A DNA stretch of 64,000 bases from Desulfofundulus thermosubterraneus DSM 16057 (GTDB lineage: Bacteria; Bacillota; Desulfotomaculia; Desulfotomaculales; Desulfovirgulaceae): positions 33,724-97,723 of the forward strand of contig NZ_FQZM01000009.1 in NCBI RefSeq assembly GCF_900142025.1, written 5' to 3'. Position 1 is the first letter of the stretch. Each line of letters starts with the position of its first letter. Below the pieces are notes generated by a model. That model saw nothing but the letters and a program-made list of their open reading frames with translations, did not search any database and was not told the origin of the DNA. The position numbers and the translations under genes are program-made. Positions 60,542 through 64,000 of the stretch are shown piece after piece.

Positions 60542-60925
60542 GTGCAGGAGCATACCGGAACCATACTGGTCGTGGAGGACGAGGAACCGGTAAGGGACCA
60601 GGCGGAGGAAAGAAAAAACGCCCAGGTAATTACCTGGCCTGGTCTGGTAATAGATAACAACGCTAAAAATGTAGAAATGAACGGGCGGGTTGTGCCGATG
60701 CCTCCCAAGGAATTTGACCTGCTGTGGTTTTTGGCCTGCCATCCCGGCCAGGTCTGGACCCGGGAGCAGCTTTTGCAGCAAATCTGGGAATATGATTACC
60801 TGGGCGATCCCCGCACAGTGGACACCCATATTAAGCGTTTACGCGAAAAACTAAGCGCCCATACGGGCCGCCGGTACATAAAAACAGTGTGGGGCCGGGG
60901 CTATAAATTTGAGGTTGGAAACTGA
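60542..60925 (+). pseudogene. OmpR/PhoP-family response regulator with deleted receiver domain
   Basis: 127 residues from GTG 60542 behind AAAGGAGGTG, against ~230 for the family. The first 20 residues hold the start of a receiver (TILVVEDEEPVRDQ, with the acidic pair), then the frame jumps to the linker and an intact winged helix: PPKEFDLLWFLACHPGQVWT, WEYDYLGDPRTVDTHIKRLR, TVWGRGYKFE. About 100 residues, including the phosphorylated Asp, are missing by an in-frame deletion. The protein could still bind DNA but cannot be controlled by phosphorylation. Confidence 0.75.
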
Positions 60926-62119
60926 ATGTTTAAAAGTTTATTCGGCAAGCTGATGTCCACATACATCGCCATCATTTTAATCACCCTACTTGTGCTGGGT
61001 ATGGCCAATGTCCTACCTGTTGGGGGATTATTATTACTCTGCCAAAGAGGCGGAATTGTTGAATAAAGGCCGGGAAGTGGCGCGGATTATCGCGGAAAAT
61101 ACGGAGCAGAACCGGCCCGCCGCTGATGTTGTGGACACATTAAACCGTTTTTGGGAAAACCGCATGGTTATGATTAGCAAGGATATTCTTATGCTGATGG
61201 CCCGCAGCGAATTCTACAACAATACCCGGCGCTTCTGGCTGGAACCCGCGGACGCCCAAATATTATTGGAGGGGAAAACCGTTTCCAGGCGGGCTATCTT
61301 CCACGTCCTGAACAATTGGTTATCTTTGTGGCAGTACCTGTCGAGGTAAATAACGAAGTGGCCGGGGCAGTGTTTTTATCAGCTCCGCTGGCGGACGTAA
61401 CTGACGCGGTGGGAGCTGTGCGCAGGTTAATGTTCTTGGCCGCACTCCCCGCCCTTTTGCTGGCGGCCCTGCTGGGGCTATATTTATCCCGCTCCATAGC
61501 CCGGCCACTACGCCGGTTAAGCGACGCTGCGGTGCAGATAGCGGGCGGAGATTACCGGCAGCGAATCGAGCTTAAATCCGCTGATGAATTCGGCTACCTG
61601 GCGCAAAATTTCAACCGGATGGCCATGTCCCTGGAAGAGACCGTGGGCGCCCTGGCCCGGGAAAAGGAGAAGATAGAAAATATCCTCGCTAACATGGCCG
61701 AAGGTGTGGTGGCTGTGGATGGCTCAAGCCGGGTGATTTTGCTTAACAGACAGGCGATCCGCACCCTCGGCTTGGGGGAATCTGCGGACTTAACAGTGCA
61801 ACTCTATGGGGAACCTGTTCCGGACAGCCAGTTAAAAGAACTGTTTGCAGCCGTACTGGCATCCGGGGAGACGTGCAGCAGGGAATATACGCCCGATGAC
61901 GGGCATAGCTACTTCCTCGTCCACGTTTCTCCGTTAATTGATCAGGCAGGCAACAACTTTGGCGCTGTGGGCGTATTGCAGGACATTACAGAACTCAAGA
62001 AACTGGATCAACTGCGCCGGGATTTTGTGGCCAACGTATCCCACGAGCTGCGCACTCCCCTGACTTCGGTTCAGGGTTACGTGGAAGCTATGCTGGACCG
62101 CGCTATTCCAAGCGAAGAC
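60925..62119 (+). pseudogene. PhoR-like sensor histidine kinase, frameshifted and interrupted
   Basis: ATG 60925 overlaps the regulator stop. Three frames are needed: 60925-~61008 (SLFGKLMSTYIAIILITLLV), ~61008-61310 (MSYLLGDYYYSAKEAELLNK) and ~61310-62119. Together they give transmembrane helix, sensor, second helix, HAMP (SIARPLRRLSDAAVQIAGGD), PAS (ILANMAEGVVAVDGSSRVIL) and the HisKA H-box (FVANVSHELRTPLTSVQGYV). Just after the H-box the gene is cut by an IS200/IS605-type remnant; the ATPase domain is absent. Partner of the truncated regulator upstream; both are dead as a signalling pair. Confidence 0.85.
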
Positions 62120-62470
62120 CGCGGTGAACCTCCCCCGGGACAAGCCCGGGGGCTTCGTCCCGAAGGTTTCAAAAATGTGCAGGTGATCCGGCATGGTTTC
62201 CATCTGGATGAGTGTGTATCCGTAAGCGTTGCAGATTTCTTGGATTGTCGGTTTTACGACGTCTTCTACCTTGCCGGTAATTACCTTGTGCCGGTATTTT
62301 GGGCAAAACACGATATGGTAATTGATGTTGTAGACACAGTGGTTCGTTTTTCCATTCATACCATGATTATAGTGCTAGAACGGGTGTTTGTGAATACACT
62401 TGTCGCCCTAACGGGCGATGCCCCGCTCGATCCACCCCACAAAGGGGTGGGTTTTCAGGGGCGGTTTCTA
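62120..62470 (-). mobile_element. IS200/IS605 deletion derivative
   Basis: ~350 bp (ends approximate) inserted in the kinase gene. Terminal hairpins: CCCCCGGG/CCCGGGGG (62132-62152) and CCACCCC/GGGGTGG (62432-62450), the subterminal palindromes typical of this group; no inverted repeats. Between them, on the minus strand, lies only the front part of a Y1 transposase gene. With both ends kept it could still be moved by a transposase supplied from elsewhere. Confidence 0.72.
62171..62359 (-). pseudogene. Y1 (HUH) transposase TnpA, N-terminal fragment
   Basis: About 63 residues: MNGKTNHCVYNINYHIVFCP and KYRHKVITG at the start, then METMPDHLHIF with the HUH metal motif (HLH). The frame then leaves the family, and the catalytic Tyr region is missing. 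Fragment of an IS200/IS605 single-strand transposase. Confidence 0.82.
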
Positions 62471-62474
62471 TAAA

Positions 62475-62573
62475 TTTCGGGCCTTTCTCACTGCCCTGGG
62501 CATTATTGTGGGCGCGGCCACCATTTTATTGGTGGTGGCCGTGGGCAAGGGCGGTTTGTTCAGGTTATTTTAA
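62475..62573 (+). pseudogene. MacB-type ABC permease fragment
   Basis: 32 codons ending in TAA: FRAFLTALGIIVGAATILL then VVAVGKGG. This resembles the first transmembrane helix of MacB-like permeases (RxxLTxLGIxIGxAxVxxxxAxGxG). No start codon and no further domain. Remnant left between the IS derivative and the next gene. Confidence 0.5.
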
Positions 62574-62595
62574 ATAATTAAGGGAGGAATAGTAT

Positions 62596-62955
62596 ATGGT
62601 TGAATTCCTTGGCTGGCTCGGTTTATTACTGCTCATAGGGACCCTTATGCCATTTTTTTTACGCCGCTTACACCTTTGGCAAAGGGAAGTAACCTTTTTA
62701 GCACGTATTCATCACTACTTAGCTTTGACCTGCCTGGTGGTATTAACCCTGCATGGTCTTTGGGCTCTTAACGGACGGCGAGGGTGGGGAGCCTGGATAC
62801 ATGTTAAGGCTGAGATGATTTCTGGAGTACTTACTTGGTCGATACTTTTAGCCGTATGTATGTTGGCCTTAACTTCGTTACGACAGAAACGTTTTTCACG
62901 CACCCATTGCTGGCTGGTGGGATTACTGGTTCTGCTAGTGTTTTATCACATTTAG
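62596..62955 (+). CDS. Small membrane protein, ferric-reductase/cytochrome b561-like
   Basis: 119 residues, ATG after AAGGGAGGAATAG. About four hydrophobic helices: FLGWLGLLLLIGTLMPFFL, HHYLALTCLVVLTLHGLWAL, WSILLAVCMLALTSL and WLVGLLVLLVFYHI. Paired His residues (HHYLAL...LHG; TH; YH) sit where heme ligands lie in small b-type cytochromes. The assignment is by pattern only. Surrounded by gene fragments but itself looks intact. Confidence 0.55.
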   Translation: MVEFLGWLGLLLLIGTLMPFFLRRLHLWQREVTFLARIHHYLALTCLVVLTLHGLWALNGRRGWGAWIHVKAEMISGVLTWSILLAVCMLALTSLRQKRFSRTHCWLVGLLVLLVFYHI

Positions 62956-63054
62956 CACATTGCCATTGCGGGCGTTACTAAGGATATTCGCTTAACAGGG
63001 CGTAGCCCTTAAAAGGGCCCAGGGGGCATCGCACCTGGCGGGGGATTTCGATCG

Positions 63055-63177
63055 GAGCAGGTTTCCCCGGGAACGGTGCTCGCCAGGGTGGGCAATACAG
63101 GGCTGTCCACCGGGCCGCATGTGCATTTGTAAGTCCGGGTTAACGGCCGGCCGGTGGACCCGGGGCAATATTTTTAA
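63055..63177 (+). pseudogene. M23 peptidase, C-terminal remnant with an internal stop
   Basis: Reads VSPGTVLARVGNTGLSTGPH then VHL, a TAA stop, and VRVNGRPVDPGQYF plus a natural stop. It is parallel to GQLLGRVGSTGNATGPHLHF and NGQPVNPARFL of the intact M23 peptidase at 44539. The stop falls exactly at the FE of the HLHFEV motif. The N-terminal rest of the gene is not present. 62956-63054 and 63178-63386 show no intact gene, only a hydrophobic stretch near 63293-63360 (FVALAAFVVGVMFAGGYLV). Confidence 0.7.
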
Positions 63178-63386
63178 TGTATACACTGGATTAACCGTTG
63201 TTATGCAATGCGTTAAAAACGCGACATGGCGGTATTAAGATCAAAACCACCAATGAGGGGTGTGGAAAATTGACTGATTCAGGTGCAACCTGCTTTTTGT
63301 TGCCCTGGCCGCTTTTGTGGTGGGGGTGATGTTTGCCGGGGGATACCTTGTTTGCTGTAGGCGTTCAAGAACCATAGTAGGTAAAC

Positions 63387-63677
63387 TTAACTCTTGCCGT
63401 CCTCCGTAACCAAATCATATCCTTCGCGCACCCAGTCAATTTTACCGCCGGCCAGGTTATATACATTTTGGTATTTGGTACCTAATAATACTTCCGCCAC
63501 CCGGTAACTTTTGCTGCCCGTTTCGCATATCAGCACAATGGCATCTGATGGCGTTGCTCCCAGCGACTCCAGGTATTGTTCCGACCTGGTCCGCAGCAGT
63601 CTTAAATCTCCCGGCAGTGAACCTTTGATGTGGCCCTCTTTGTATTCCCCCGGCGTGCTGACATCAATAAGAAACAA
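63387..63677 (-). CDS. Rhodanese-domain protein
   Basis: 96 residues from TTG 63677; an in-frame stop ~18 codons upstream limits extension. FLIDVSTPGEYKEGHIKGSL is the CH2A motif, and ICETGSKSYRVAEVLL contains the active-site Cys loop. NVYNLAGGKIDWVREGYDL closes the domain. The expected first strand and helix are short, so the N-terminus may be truncated. Single-domain sulfurtransferase; cytoplasmic as seen. Confidence 0.72.
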   Translation of the reverse strand: MFLIDVSTPGEYKEGHIKGSLPGDLRLLRTRSEQYLESLGATPSDAIVLICETGSKSYRVAEVLLGTKYQNVYNLAGGKIDWVREGYDLVTEDGKS

Positions 63678-63831
63678 ATTTTGTGTGGAAGATATTGTAG
63701 ATTTTCAAATTGATTCGGGAAAAATCTTTAAATTAAATTGGGGCAACCAACTGGTGGAACAAAGGAAATTCTCATTTTAAACCGGTAATCACAAAAATAA
63801 TTTTTAAATTCCGCCGGCATTTCCATCGAAA

Positions 63832-63873
63832 ACCCAAAAAAGAAAAACCGGCTACCCGAAAGAGGCAGCCGGT
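63832..63873 (-). terminator. Terminator of the leftward gene at the window edge
   Basis: ACCGGCTACC (63847-63856) pairs with GGCAGCCGGT (63864-63873), one mismatch. On the minus strand it is followed by TTTTTCTTTTTT, a clear intrinsic terminator 12 bp past the stop at 63885. Confidence 0.82.
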
Positions 63874-63884
63874 GGTAATACCGC

Positions 63885-64000
63885 TCAAAACCGGTTAAAC
63901 GGATATTTTTTCTTAAGGGCCAGAATTTCCGCCCGTGCTTCCAGCAACTTTTCTCTGAACACGGCAGCAAACCAGGCCGGCCGGTTTCTGGTCGGCGGAT
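63885..64000 (-). CDS. Unidentified protein, C-terminal part
   Basis: Minus-strand frame open from the window edge to TGA at 63885-63887. Visible end: RPAWFAAVFREKLLEARAEI then LALKKKYPFNRF. The terminator placed right after the stop supports this frame over the other two. It continues beyond the window. Too short to name. Confidence 0.55.
   Translation of the reverse strand, partial: PPTRNRPAWFAAVFREKLLEARAEILALKKKYPFNRF

Noticed and set aside
61934..62359. Complete 141-residue IS200 transposase on the minus strand
   Set aside because: Only the first ~63 residues match the family; the rest is antisense to the kinase gene and the catalytic Tyr is absent.

Overview
The window comes from a spore-former-type, sulfate-reducing Firmicute, most likely of the Desulfotomaculum / Desulfofundulus / Pelotomaculum group. 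The reasons are a complete dissimilatory sulfite reductase locus with dsrMK but no dsrJOP, a SCIFF ranthipeptide pair (a Clostridia hallmark), strong AGGAGG ribosome binding sites, frequent GTG/TTG starts and a GC-rich, tightly packed layout. The genus is inference from gene content; no rRNA is present.

Layout. 1-2137: end of a FAD-dependent dehydrogenase gene, purA, tRNA-Lys and tRNA-Glu. 2182-25694: a large divergent glycosylation island. Its centre is a gene for a repeat protein with four near-identical 34-residue units. Leftward from it run three translationally coupled glycosyltransferase-TPR genes, a two-domain glycosyltransferase, a methyltransferase and asnB. Rightward run a second protein with the same C-terminal domain, six glycosyltransferase genes, a GDP-mannose dehydratase gene, a PAPS-reductase/CysD-like gene, a sulfatase-fold gene and a methyltransferase gene. 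That last gene is split by a complete IS607-family element (serine recombinase plus TnpB) inserted at a GG dinucleotide. Removing 22556-25161 restores an exact 651-nt reading frame. 25892-26455: tRNA-Gly followed by remnants of a tyrosine integrase and of a second IS607-type recombinase.

26460-32123: lipid-linked sugar and membrane glycosyltransferase genes, a methyltransferase gene and a GAF/HD-GYP gene. 32428-41902: a Tad (Flp) pilus operon with a 56-residue Flp pilin, prepilin peptidase, TadE, a TadG-like protein, CpaB, a CpaE with an N-terminal receiver domain, CpaF, TadB, TadC and a DUF192 protein. 42036-50062: a CBS protein, the SCIFF peptide and its radical SAM maturase, an M23 peptidase, a TPR protein, a gluzincin-type peptidase, murA and rlmH.

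50326-60232: the sulfite-reduction locus, in the order ferredoxin, dsrA, dsrB, dsrD, TPR protein, FmdB-type zinc ribbon, HEAT-repeat zinc-ribbon protein, dsrM, dsrK, dsrC and a CbiA-family amidase that in this setting is probably DsrN (siroheme amidation). DsrAB reduces sulfite onto DsrC, DsrMK reduces the DsrC trisulfide with menaquinol electrons, and DsrD is known to stimulate DsrAB.

60300-64000 is a decaying region. It has three helically phased TTCACA repeats (a Pho-box-like promoter), a response regulator gene that has lost most of its receiver domain, a twice-frameshifted histidine kinase gene cut by an IS200/IS605 deletion derivative, fragments of a MacB-type permease gene and of an M23 peptidase gene, a small membrane protein gene, a rhodanese gene and the end of a gene that runs off the window.
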